A stretch of DNA of 53,191 nt, taken from Nephromyces sp. MM_2019. Taxonomy: Eukaryota; Apicomplexa; Aconoidasida; Nephromycida. This document shows, piece after piece, positions 1 through 11,845 of this stretch; the stretch's first letter is position 1; every line of letters starts with the position of its first letter. The stretch covers positions 1 to 53,191 of the forward strand of contig JADHZB010000648.1 of NCBI GenBank assembly GCA_015657535.1, read 5' to 3'. The notes under the pieces are model-generated. The model had not been told where the DNA came from. It searched no databases and saw nothing but the letters and a program-made list of their open reading frames with translations. The position numbers and the translations under genes were made by a program.

Positions 1-425
1 GGAGTGTGTATAGTGTGGATGTGTCTGAAGTAGAGGTGTGTGAGTAGTAGGGAAGGGGTGTATAAGTTTGCATATACATATATATAATGTGTATATAATT
101 GAATGGTGTATATACATACAATTGAAGTAGATAAATCGGGTGAATAAGAGATATTCTAAAATGTATTCCAAATCAATATATGTGTTTGTAGGTGTGTTTG
201 TATGAATTCAAAAGTGTGTGTATATGTTTGAATACATCATTCAAACTACTTATATTGGGTTTAAACATATTTAGCGAGAGTTTATTTTATTCTATAATAA
301 TAAACTTTATACATTATGGAAACATAATTTTATAAACAATCATTACTTACATATCACCTAATAAATGGTTTATCATACTTATATTTAATTATACACACAT
401 ATATATATGTATATATTACACTTAC
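1..425. other. Probable intron of the FGAMS gene
   Basis: This stretch follows the good donor (GTAAGT on the minus strand) of the exon ending at 426. It contains TA- and GT-rich sequence and no block matching the next expected FGAMS segment. I see no other coding signal. Confidence 0.6.
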
Positions 426-728
426 TTTGTGCCAAATCATATAGCTCTACAGTAGTTGGGTTACGCTTTAAATCACACCCAAACAACTCTGTGTACATTT
501 CAATATCCTGTGTGTCAAACCCTAACCCTAAAGATTCATTAGCTGCCTCTATGGCTGCTTTACCATCCTTTAATACATCAACAACCTCCCATGGTTTAGC
601 CTGATGTGTGTGTGTGTGTAGGTGTGTGTGTAGATGTGTGTGTAGATGTGTGTGTAGGTGTGTGTGTAGGTGTGTGTGTAGGTGTGTGTGTAGGTGTGTG
701 TGTAGGTGTGTGTGTAGGTGTCCATAAT

Positions 729-767
<39 letters not shown>

Positions 768-3015
768 TTATGTAAAAGTATATATGGGTGTATAAGTTAT
801 CGATTTTTCTTTGAGGTTTTAGAGAGGATGGATGTCAGGTGTGTATATAAAAATTTTTCATAGTTTATAATGTGATATATATAAAAAAAAAGGTTTCTTA
901 GTGATTATGTGTGTAAAAAACCAACCTTTGTGAATAAATCAAATGTTTCCAATGGTTTCTTATATATACATTGGGTCATTCGATCGTATAAATAAGGGCT
1001 GAATGCAATAATGATATCCTTCTCCGAAAATGGGCCAGAAAATTGGAAGAAATAAACAATCGAATATTCAAATCTTTGGACCTGTGTATATACACATATT
1101 ATATACATATTATACACACATTATCTACGCATTATATACACAAAACATTATATACACAACACATTATATACACAACACATTATATACACAACACATTATA
1201 TACACAACACATTATACATACATTATATACATATCACATTGTATGCTTATTATACACACATTATACACACATTATACACACATTATACACACATTATACA
1301 CACATTATACACACATTATACACATTATACACACATTATACATATTATACACATATTATACACATATTATACACATATTATACACATATTATACACATAT
1401 TATACACATATTATACATATATAATACAAATATTGTACACATTTTCACTTGTGTTTTTCAAACAAAAATATTATTGTTATTGGATGATTTCACTTTTATT
1501 TTACTTAACAATGATGTGTAAACTCGAATATAAATTAAATTTTTCAAGAGACCTAGTTCTTAAAAAAAATGATATCTTTGATATATATATACCGATATAT
1601 AAATCTCACAATGTGTATGTGTAGTTATATATGTATGTGTATGGGTAGTGTATGTGTATTGTATAAGTATAGCCTACATGTGTGTATAAGATGTGTGTAT
1701 ATATATTGTGTGTGTATAAGATATGTGTATGTATATTATGGGTGTGTATGTGTGTGTGATGTGTGTGTGTGATGGTGTGTGTTTGTGTATATGTGTATGT
1801 GTATGTGTGTATGTGTGGGTGTGTATGTGTATGTAAAGGTAGAGTAGATAAAATATTTTAAGAATAAATATAAGAAATTTAATATAGTAGGTTTTACTAT
1901 ACCTTTTTCAAACCCGAATTATGGCAAATTGAAACTGCATTAGAACTCCATGCAGTTGAGAATGTTAAACCAGGCCCACATTCAAGTCTTAAAATGTTTT
2001 CATTTTCTTTTAGTTTTTTATTAAGAAAAGATTGTGTCGAAGTACCTTCTTGACAAAATGTCTCTGAGATTAGCCAACGCAAGATACCTTTATCTTCTTG
2101 ACTTAATTCTCCATCATGACCAATGTAGAAACATAATTCTGTTTCTAGAGATATCTGTTGAAGGGATAATTATATTATGTGTAAGTATAGAAATTTTTAT
2201 ATGTGATTTAGACCATGTAAATTAAATTATGGGAAGTGTTTTGGAACACATCTGAGCCTATGAAATAAATAAACCCTATATTTGAATCAAACAACAAATC
2301 AAACCTTAGCTAGATATTGCAAATCAGTGATATGAGTGACTCATATAGAGTTTAGCTATATTGTCGGTGGAATGAAGGAATTTTTAGTAAGGATGAAATT
2401 GCTCTTTAATATGTGAAGCATTATTTATCTTATCACATCTATTAAATTGTCTAATGATTTATAAACACCTTAAAGGTGTATATGAGGACACGAATGTGGG
2501 ATTGAAATTATGGCTGCTTCCCTATATACTTGTATACAAATTTGTATATATACAAGCTTTCTCACGTATACCGCACTATCCACATATCAGCTGGCTTACA
2601 CCGATATATTAATTTGCAAACATACGGACTCAAATAAATATGTATATCCGCACATAAAATTTGTTTAAATAATCAAGTTGCGGTACTCTCAAACGCATAA
2701 TTGTTTACATTATAAACAAGCGCATTAAAAGGTACATATCCAATTATACAAACAGACGCATATATATAGATAAACATGTCATGTAAGCTTGTCCAAGTAG
2801 ACTATACACCTTGGAGTATGTGTAAGGAGTTATCTTACTAGGGGAGATGGAGCAACACGTTGCAATTGGTTCAAGAGCTGATTAGATTTTATTTCGTCCA
2901 AGGCGGGTGTTTTAAAATAATAAGTCATCATCATCATGTTAAGAGGAGTTGTTTGATCCATAGTAGATCGATTATCTGATACAGTACTCATTTTCGATAA
3001 TAATGAATTGAGCAA
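426..3015 (-). CDS. purL: Phosphoribosylformylglycinamidine synthase (FGAMS), N-terminal part; gene continues off the left edge
   Basis: Fourth step of de novo purine synthesis: FGAR + Gln + ATP to FGAM. Four exons, all phase-consistent: 3015-2839, 2154-1903, 1081-926 and 600-426. They encode about 253 residues. Recognisable FGAMS blocks in order: TYYFKTPALDEIKSNQLL, ETELCFYIGHDGELS, LRWLISETF, GPGLTFSTAWSSNAVSIC, YDRMTQCIY, LGLGFDTQDIEMYTELF and KRNPTTVELYDLAQS. The next block expected in the family is the SEHSRHW region, which I cannot find in bases 1-425, so that stretch is probably intron. The catalytic AIR-synthase-like and glutaminase domains lie outside the window. The start may be the Met at 3015 or the one at 2991. 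The usual GPR before the TAWS block reads GPG here. Introns of 325 to 821 bp are loaded with minisatellites. The gene follows the EF-hand-like gene on the same strand, 637 bp downstream of its stop. Confidence 0.9.
603..767. repeat. 12-bp GT-rich minisatellite followed by TA and TG microsatellites
   Basis: About nine copies of a 12-bp unit close to GTGTGTGTGTAG run from 603 to 721. A pure TA run (728-751) and a TG run (751-767) follow. The block begins right at the acceptor of the FGAMS exon that starts at 600, so on the transcript the intron 3' end is CA-rich. Confidence 0.9.
1084..1437. repeat. 12-bp TTATACACACA-type minisatellite
   Basis: Tandem units near TTATACACACAT fill about 350 bp. 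The unit changes gradually: ACAACACATTATAT first, then ATTATACACACA, then ATTATACACAT. The repeat leaves long open frames (poly HIIHTLYTHY-like) that are artefacts and not genes. It lies in the FGAMS intron between exons 1903 and 1081. Confidence 0.9.
1612..1835. repeat. GT/GTAT-rich microsatellite tract
   Basis: Irregular TGTG/TGTA repeat in the same FGAMS intron. No coding signal. Confidence 0.8.
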
Positions 3016-3652
3016 GAGGGAAGGTTAGCAGGTAATGATGAATTATAAATATTAGGTAGAACTCAAGGGCCAAACCTTTTTTGTCAAAACATTAACTCAA
3101 AAGATATATTTTGTTGATTGAATCAACTTGAGGTAAAGGTCTCTTCTGATAAGTTAAGATGAATATCATCATTCAAATTCAAAATTCATTCAGCTTGCAA
3201 AAACTTTACGACACATTAGCAACCACGCTAGTGTTATATACTAATGTTTGTCACACTATAACCAATTCAAGACCTAATATACTTAAGTAGGCCGTATGCT
3301 TAGTTTTGAGGTAATTTATACGAAATAAACGAAGAACAATCATTGAAAAATTTTAAGAAAACACAATTCTCATACAAGACTTTGGAATTAATAATTCTAT
3401 ACCAGCAATTATTTCTAAATTAGGTACATTTACACACAAACACAAACCAATTTTCAGTGAATGAATCATTCAAGTTATTTTTTAAACAATTTTGAAGCAT
3501 GATTATGTTTCTGTAAATTCAATTTTTAAACAAAACCAAGCTTTCAATTAACTTTGTTTTCTGTAAATTTCTTTTTGAAACAAATCATCTCATTTGCAAT
3601 GAATGTCATCATTTATTCATTTTATTTTAAAAAAACAAACTTATAAATGTGT
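3016..3652. other. Spacer between FGAMS and the EF-hand-like gene
   Basis: About 640 bp of AT-rich DNA between the stop of the upstream minus-strand gene (3653) and the FGAMS start. It must hold the terminator of one gene and the promoter of the other. I see no ORF or clear motif. Confidence 0.6.
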
Positions 3653-6600
3653 TCATGTATCTGTATCGGTATAGGAGTTAATATGAGTTGTTGATATTTC
3701 CTTGAAGAAGAAATTTAGATAAGGCATTTTCCTATATAATGAAAAGATGAAAAAATTAAGAAATAATTAAAAGGTTAAAAAAACTTAATTCCAATAATCA
3801 CCTAATTTCAAATAGGACAGGTACCCAAGATCGAATTAGTTCCGTATACTTGACTTCCTCATTTTCATTAACAATTGCTTCTGCAATAAGACCTCGTAAT
3901 TCGTATAAAGTTAAGTCACAATTTTGTAATGCCTTGTTATGTCTATCTTCGTTTTCATTAGATAATTGAATTGCAGAAATTAGTCGTTTAAAATGGAGTG
4001 TTCCTAAGAATCAATTCAAAATTGTTTCTGATAAATATTCAAGTTATAATGTATTAGTTTTGAGGATATTTTTTACGAACTTTGAAAATTTTTTGTAGTG
4101 AAAGTTTTTTGGTAAAATTTGAAATATTTTTTGGTGAAATTTGAAAGATTTTTAAATTAAAATTTGAAATTGTTTTAAAATGAATTTCAAAATTGTTTTA
4201 AAGTGAAATACCACACTGTTTAAGTGATGATATTGGAGTTGTTTTTTCAGTGGCAATTTTTGTAGTTTTTACATGAACTTAAGCAATTTCAGAGTACTTT
4301 GCATTATACAAATTCTGGAGACGTTGATATCATACCTGAATGCCTTTCATCTAATAATTTGAATAGATGTATAAGTGTTTTTTCAACATTTTTTCTCGTG
4401 TCTGAGTCGTCCTATTTATTTTAGGTTTCAAAGTGAATATAAACGGAAGTTGACTATGTTTTTCTAAATACCAAATTGTTATCTTTTAATTTATCACTTG
4501 GCCAACTTTGATTGCTTGGGATGTTGTAAAGGTCATCTATTTCTCCCATTTTTTTGAAGTTCAGGCTTCTTTGGTTTATTTCATCTGATGTGAAATTTGT
4601 TTTAATATATTTTACCTAATGACCTAAACAATCTACAAGTACCCAATTACCTGTTTTGTGTAAAATGATTTTGTTGAAGAATTTGAGAAAAGAGTCTTTT
4701 ATTATCTATGGAAAGTTCTGGCATTTATAGTTCTAATTAACTAAGTTTACTTTATATAAAAACATACTTTCAGAGCTATGACCTTATTAATTTTCCCAGT
4801 TTCATCCGATGGTATTAAACATAGAATTACCTGTTATTCCAAAAGATGTAACATATTGTTTTAATTTTTTTATTTAAAATTATTTGGAATATGAATTGAT
4901 TAACAGTGTACTAAGTTTCAAATTACTTGAAACTTGTTAGCTAACAACACTTTGAAGGCAATAAATTTCAAACTTTTTTAATTACATGAATTAACAGTCT
5001 TGAAGGAATTATATCATGTGCATTCAACAGTATTTCCCTCAAATCCCAGATAGTTGTAACGTCACCTTTATCGGAATGTGATTGATGCTATTTTTGTAAA
5101 AAGTATTGTTAAATCAAGTTCATTTAGAACGAAGTTTTAAGATGTGTAATTTACTTACTGTTTCAAGCAATTTGGCTAGGGTAGTTTCAAGATATTCCTC
5201 ATTTGTTTCGTAGATTGCATTGTTTAAATGATTATACCTGATGGAATTTGAGCAATTTTGTTATGCTTAATTGTTGTAACTAAACCATATACTTTATATA
5301 TTTTAAGTATATTATATATATTAATTATAAATTATGCTTATTTTAAGGAATGTAAACATTTTTTATATTCATTTATATACATAAATAAATTACATAAATG
5401 TAGAATAATTCGATTTGAACTCTGTTAAATCGAATTGTGTTAAATTTTTAATCCTGAAATTATTTAATATTGCCTTTAGCTGTTGTGGTGAGAACCTAAA
5501 GGCATAATGTTTGTTTTTATCTTGAATGCTTAATAAAGTACTAGTTTTTAGTAAACATACCGATGCGGTAATCTATACATATAGCATCCCAGATCATCCA
5601 TACTTAATCGACCTAAATCACAACATAACCATTTTATTCTTCCTAGGTAAATTGAAAGTTTATTACCTTGCAATTGTTGAGGGCTTAATAAATTGCTAAT
5701 TTGTCTAAGCGTTTAAAATATTGAGTTACTAAATAAGGTTAATTAAATCATATATTCAAACTACTAATCATTGAGTTGATAAATTTAAGTATTTTAGCTA
5801 GAAAATAACTTGTTTCACATATTAATTTCAATGCACCTGCAAGTCGTTTCAATCTCGTTTTCAAATAATGCTTGGAAATCTTCAACCTCGAGCAACTTTT
5901 CATTTTGATTTCTGATTTTAATTGTAAATCATATATAAAATGAAGTCAAAGCTAAAAGCTTTATATCTCAATTTTGTAATAATTTACTTTTCATCATATT
6001 GAGATCTTAGGAATTTAATCTGATTTATTTTACTTTCTGCAAACTTTTAACAAATGTTTCATGTGTAATATGGTTTTTTGATAGACAATCACTTTAAAAG
6101 ATGTTAAGCATGTTTTTAACCTTGCTCCATTCGTCGTAGCGAGCTGCACTTTTACCTCTTATTTCAGGTATACTAAGCAGGAGCAAAAACAAATCCCATT
6201 CATTTAAGCCTAGGTCACATGCTCTTAGCAATTCTGCTATTTTAACAATTTCAAGTGTACCTTAAAACAATTTGAATATAAAAACCAAATTGATTAAAAA
6301 CGAAATAAACAATTCGTCAACAAATTCACATATTGCGGAAACATAAATAACAAAACCAAGAGAGTTAAAAAAGAAAAGAAATATAAATTTAGCAAATAGA
6401 AAGTAACTTTTTTAAATTGACAATATACCAGGGCTGTAAATTTATATAGCATTATATATATTTACCAATCTGCTCTTCATCTGCCGCATCAAAAACTCTC
6501 AGAAAGTAATTTTCTTTGTTATTCAAGTCGTCATAGAGTGCTTTATAACAATTTTCAACATTGTCTTCAATCTTTGGAGCTTGGTGGTTATTGGACAAGA

Positions 6601-7684
6601 ATGGCTTGAGATTCAAGATACCTAGCATTTCCGGTGTTGGATAAATACCAGCTTGATCACATAGCCTTGTAACTTCAAAGCTATAAAATTATTTTAAAGT
6701 CATAGATATGATTGAGAGTATGGAAAAATCCCTGGCATTTGAAAATTAGTTACCTATTTTTCAAATCTACTAAGGCAAAAGTTCTGTATTTGAGTTTCCA
6801 AAGCCTATCATTCAGTTAGAAGCATGAATGTATAGTTAATCATATATATATGTCGAATAAAAGGATAGATAACATGATTTTATTTTGTCATTACCTGTTT
6901 AATTTTTCCTCAAAAAACATTGGTCTAACATCAAATTGTATGCACGAAACAAAATCTTCATCTTCGAAACGAAAATTTATTAATCTCTTGAGTGTGTCAT
7001 AGCCAAAGAGCACCACACATTGAATTGTTGGTATAGGCTGGCTCTTCTCAAATATAGTGAAAACAATTTGAAATTCGCACCTATAATTATAGTTAAAATA
7101 AAACTGAAGTGTTAAAATGGTCTTATATTATGCCTCATTTACCATTGATGATTTTCATCAAGCCATCTAAAATTATTCACTTTTACTTGATATCTGGATT
7201 AAAAAATAAAGTTAGTTTCTATAAATTTTAAACTATAAGTATTCGAAAAAGTCTAGATAAGGTTAAGTCTAAAATCCAAGATTTGAGTACAAAATCAAGC
7301 CAAAATACCAAAGTAAAGTTGCACAAATGAAACATAAACAATCAAATTTTAATCAAAGATATAAATTCGAATATTACTGGAAAAATGTCTAATTATATTT
7401 AAAAGAAAACAGCACAAACGACCACTGGTAAGAACAAAACTCAAGTATTTAGTTAAAACTGCATAAGCATAATATTTATTCAAAAGTAATCCAGGATTTA
7501 TTCAAATTAAATAAGTAAGATATATACTCACAAAAAGAAACCTAAGTTTTATTCAAAAAATTATTCATATTTACTGGAAACACATTTAATTTCTCTCTAT
7601 ATGAATTTCAGAATTTTACGTTTTCGCCCAGGCCTCAATTTGCCTTTTAAGCTCAAGTATAACAGTTGCACTATTTGTTATCAT
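3653..7684 (-). CDS. Unidentified protein with degenerate EF-hand-like segments (17 exons, 534 aa)
   Basis: Not recognised by family. Exons (high to low): 7684-7620, 7193-7143, 7080-6895, 6680-6466, 6260-6156, 6036-5988, 5911-5837, 5704-5667, 5612-5561, 5237-5159, 5087-4986, 4830-4768, 4705-4651, 4584-4472, 4411-4336, 4003-3802 and 3731-3653 (TGA stop). They total 1605 nt and all junction phases agree. The N-terminal ~100 residues (MITNSATVILELKRQ..., CEFQIVFTIFEKSQPIPTIQ) are globular. At about residue 165 the segment FDAADEEQIGTLEIVKIAEL looks like a weak EF-hand (Asp 1, Ile 8, Glu 12 of a loop). A second, worse one is near residue 345 (PSDETGKINKVI). The rest is mostly charged and helical. 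There is no signal peptide or membrane segment. It is divergently placed from the PurC-PurE gene, with 1.4 kb between. The gene model is well supported by phase; the function is unknown. Confidence 0.75.
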
Positions 7685-9124
7685 TTTAGTTATTAAAATT
7701 TTTAAAGTTTATGGATATATAAATTCTCTAGTTGAATAAAATCAGGATGGCGGTGAATTCTTTACTTTAAAAGGATCTTTTTAAGTTGAATTAAATAACT
7801 TTAGGAAGTAATAGGATAATTACATATCATTATAGTGTGCTGCAGATTTTACGAAGAAAATAAGTTTGAGACAAATTATCGAAGCTATATGCTAATTTTA
7901 GTAAGATTGTTTCTAATTGCATAATGAAAACATTTTGTTTAGTGTATTTTTAAATTCCAACTAAACCACATCTTCAATTTAAACTAGTCGTGTATTTATT
8001 ATATTTTATTCAGTTTACTAGTTTCTAAGTTCTTGCATATATATATTTTGCTTTTGTTGTGCCTGATACTTTGTTCTCTTGTTGGTATTAAGCTTGGATA
8101 TATCTTATTTGTGTACATGGTTGTGTGAGTGTGTGTTTGTGTAGTAGGTTTGTGTGTGTCTATGTAGCCTGAATTTAGCGTTTTTCCGTTTGCTTATTTT
8201 ACAGGCTATATGGCTTAAGTGAGTTAGTTAATCTTTAAAAGGTTTTTACACAGGAATATTTTGTTTAGTTTCATATAAAAATATTAATAATTCGAAATTT
8301 CTATAAACTAGTTTGAATACAAGAGCTTAATGAAGTTAAAATTCTATTTCAGAAGAGCAAAAGATTCAAATAAGATTTAGAAAACCTTTAAATATCCACT
8401 GATAAAAACGGAATACGTGATTGCTTTGGAGATAAATAAAATCAATTGGAAGTATAAATTAAGACTTAATTTGATGTTTTATTAACTTGAAAACAAATAC
8501 TCTGAAATTGATCAAACAAACCAAAACAAGAATTGTCATACTGATATATAAAATACCCACAGACAAAATATAACCATGCTATGTATTTAAAAACAATTCA
8601 GATACATCAAAAACCATACAACACGCACTCGCTTCAAAAATGTCAAATTCATAACTTGCGCACTCACTTCAAACTTTTCACAATTGCACAACACCCACAC
8701 CCATGAAGTAATAAATTTATATCCCACCACACTCATGGCACAAAAATAATGTATGCAAAGCACACAACGTACACACACACACTACATTCAATTTAACAAG
8801 CACACCTATGCTACTTTACAGCTCAGTCAAAATAAACTACTCATTTTCAAAAATAATGTGAAAGCATACCTCTTTATAACACTATGACTATTAGAGGCAA
8901 CGAATATATCTACAATCCCAACATTTTTGTTAAATTTTGAATACTCTTCAGATCCATTTATAATTCATAAAGACTTAAGTCAACACGATCTCTATAATTA
9001 ACAATTCCTATTACATAAGCCCTAACATCTTTTTCGGCATAAATAAATCGAACATTGTACATACGTAATCTATTTTTTTTTTATTTTTTAATTTTTAACT
9101 TTTTTCAAAAACTGACCAGCCAAA
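7685..9124. promoter_or_regulatory. Divergent intergenic region upstream of PurC-PurE and the EF-hand-like gene
   Basis: 1.44 kb between two divergent starts, so both promoters should lie here. It is AT-rich with a short GT tract near 8110-8165 and CA-rich sequence near 8670-8800. A T-rich run (9070-9095) precedes the PurC-PurE start. No specific element can be named. Confidence 0.5.
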
Positions 9125-10970
9125 ATGACTTCAGGCAATTATGATTCTACCAAGAAATACATCTCGAAGAATTTGGACTACACACTTGATGGATGTGTTA
9201 TTCCAGAATTAGGTACACCCTTCAAAGGCAAGATAAGGGAGATATACCAAAAGGATAAGCACTTGATTATGATTGCAAGTGATCGCGTATCTGCCTTCGA
9301 CTATGTACTGGATTCCCTTATACCATATAAAGGAGCTATCTTAAATGAATTAACCGCCTGGTCTTTTGAGCAAACCTCGGACATTGTCCCCAGTGCCTTT
9401 GTTAAGAATCGCCCTGACCCAAATGTAGTTATACAGGAAAAGGTGAATGCATTCCCTGTGGAATTTATTGTTCGTGGTTATTTATGGGGCTCCCTAGCCG
9501 CTGGGTACGAGAAGTCCCAGCGTACATTCTGTGATGTAAGTCTTCCCGACAATCTCCTCCGATATCAAAAATTCGAAGAACCATTATTCACTCCCACAAC
9601 AAAGGCTCCACAAGGCCAACATGATGAACCTATAAGCATGGCCGAGGTTGAGGCTCTGATTGGTAAAGAGAACGCAAAAAAAGCAAGAGACTATAGTCTT
9701 GAGCTATACAAGAGAGGCTCAGAATTGGCAAAGAAAGGTAACCTAATACTGATTGATACCAAATACGAATTCGGGCTTGATGAAAATGGTGAAATACGTG
9801 TTATAGACGAGGTTAACACCCCTGACAGCTCTCGACTTTGTGAAATCAGCGAGTGGGAAATGAAACACCCTAAAATAAAGGAAGTTTTTAGCACAGGGAA
9901 CTATTCCACTGTTTCAGAACTATTAAAGGAATATCCAGAACTTAAGATAAAAGAATACTCAAAACAGTTTGTACGAGATATCTTGATAGAGAGAGGTTTC
10001 AAACAAGATAACCAACCACCTAAACTAACCAATGATGAAATCGCTGAATGCACTTTACGATATGTTCAAGTTTACGAGAATTTAACTGGCAAAAAATGGA
10101 TATTCCCAGAATCAAATTATTCACCACAAGAACGACTGTATCATGGATTGTTGAAACATAAATACATCCAAGGGTGTTGTGCAATGATTCTTGGAGGAAG
10201 TTCAAGTGATAAAGATCATCTTGAAGCTATTCAGAGTAAAATTCAAAACTTTGGTATCCCTAGCCATATTCGTATATGCTCAGCCCATAAGCAGCCCCAA
10301 AAATTGATGTCATTGATTGAATATTGTAATATGAGTATTGAGCCATTGGTTTTAGTTGGTTGTGCTGGTGGTACGGATGCATTGAGTGGGACTATTTCTT
10401 ACCACTCAATTTACCCTGTAATTACTTGCCCACCTGATGGACCAAACTCAAGTTGTTATACAAATCCACCCGGATCATCAAATGCATACATCTTGAATAA
10501 GGACAACGTTGCAAAATTTGTACTACAGGTAATATTTATATACCTAATCTTTATAACACATTGTTACCTTGAACTAGTTGTTCAACCATCTAGATTGAAT
10601 TTGTGTGTGTGATATTATGTGCTGGATAGATGGTTTGGTATATGTTTATGGTTCAATGTTTTGAGGATAGATTATATGTGGCTCAATGTGTTAGATAGAT
10701 TTGTGGGGGTTTATTTATTGGATACTTGTGTGTAAGGTAGTATATTGGATACATTATTTGGTGTATGTGTGTTCGTGTAGTCAAATAGTTTATTTATATA
10801 AAATTCTTGTTAAATAAATGAGATATATACAAACACATACACTTTTTTTTCAGGTATTCTCTTCGATTAAGAAGCCTTATAAAGATTTATTAAAGAAATC
10901 AATCCAAAAGAAAATATCTGACTTATGTGAAGCAGACATATTCAAACCCAAATCAGGAAAAGAAATTTAA
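9125..10970 (+). CDS. PAICS: Bifunctional SAICAR synthetase / AIR carboxylase (PurC-PurE fusion, PAICS type)
   Basis: Two consecutive purine steps in one 506-residue cytosolic protein: AIR to CAIR (PurE) and CAIR + Asp + ATP to SAICAR (PurC). Exons 9125-10528 and 10854-10970 (TAA), joined in phase 0. PurC fills about residues 1-340: GKIREIYQKDKHLIMIASDR, the FPVEFIVRGYLWGS motif (Trp where Thr/Ala is usual), LIDTKYEFG, and VIDEVNTPDSSR. PurE covers about 345-506: ILGGSSSDKDH, SAHKQPQKL and the GCAGGTDALSG loop, then YPVITCPPDGPNSS. PurE following PurC, without PurK, resembles the ATP-independent class II PurE of animal PAICS. Plants and fungi instead fuse PurE to PurK. The single intron is GT-rich. 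Start chosen at the first Met with an AAAATG context just after a T-rich leader. With FGAMS 6 kb away, it points to a complete purine pathway. Confidence 0.95.
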
Positions 10971-11845
10971 ATCTTAATCAAACAGTTTGTATGGGGATTT
11001 ATATATATATGTAAATGTGCACGTGAAATATTTAACATTTTATACTGTCAATTACTTTAGATTTTTATATATGGATTGATTATTATAGTAACAAACACAA
11101 TATACACATCCTAATTACACATACACAATAATTAGAACTAATAGACATTGTTTATATTATACGTCACATATTATAAATATCCCATATTATATACAGAATA
11201 TTCATAAGTATTTTATATAGAATATATATACACATGGTAAATATATACATGGCAAATATGCACACAATAAATATATAATGAGTATACACACACAACACCC
11301 AAACATAAATATCTACACGCAATATTTACATAATATTTTATTTACTAAATACATATCTATTTGAGAATTATGGGAATATATACACAAAATATACACACAA
11401 CTATCAACTATGCTTGAAATAAAAATTAGTAGCTATGATGTGCTTACAGTAATAATTTTTGATAATTATAAATATATTTATATAAAGTAATAATTAAAGT
11501 TAAAAACCAACAAAATATACACACACCATAAAAAAAAAGAAATTCAATAAACATTTTAATTGTGGATAAATTTAAATTAAATTAATTTCAAAGTTTGAGG
11601 GCGAACTTAATAACAAATTTGAGAAAAATATTAATATATAATAAAACCTTTCAATTTTTCTTTGGTGTGTATTAATGAAACATAATACATGGTTTATATG
11701 CGTTTGTATGTATGTATATATGTGTCTGTGTGTGTCTATGTGTGTGTATATGTATGTGTTTGAGCGAGTGTGTGTGAATGTATGTGTGTATATATGCTTA
11801 TGTGCGTAGGTGTATGTATTTGTGTGTGTGTGTGTGTGTATAATC
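10971..11845. other. Convergent 3' spacer between PurC-PurE and the Era-like gene
   Basis: 875 bp between facing stops. It contains TA- and CACA-rich stretches (11080-11530) and a GT tract (11692-11842) that reaches the Era stop codon. No gene seen. Confidence 0.7.

Noticed and set aside
518..534. Two copies of a TTTAGGG-like telomere motif
   Set aside because: The bases encode Ser-Leu-Gly-Leu-Gly-Phe in a conserved FGAMS block on the minus strand, so the match is coincidental.
606..863. Plus-strand frame rich in CVGVCVGV
   Set aside because: Artefact of the GT-rich minisatellite; a real FGAMS exon ends immediately beside it on the other strand.
1030..1624. Long plus-strand frames of HTLYTHYTHI-type repeats
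   Set aside because: They are translations of the 12-bp minisatellite inside an FGAMS intron, with no stop because of the unit length.
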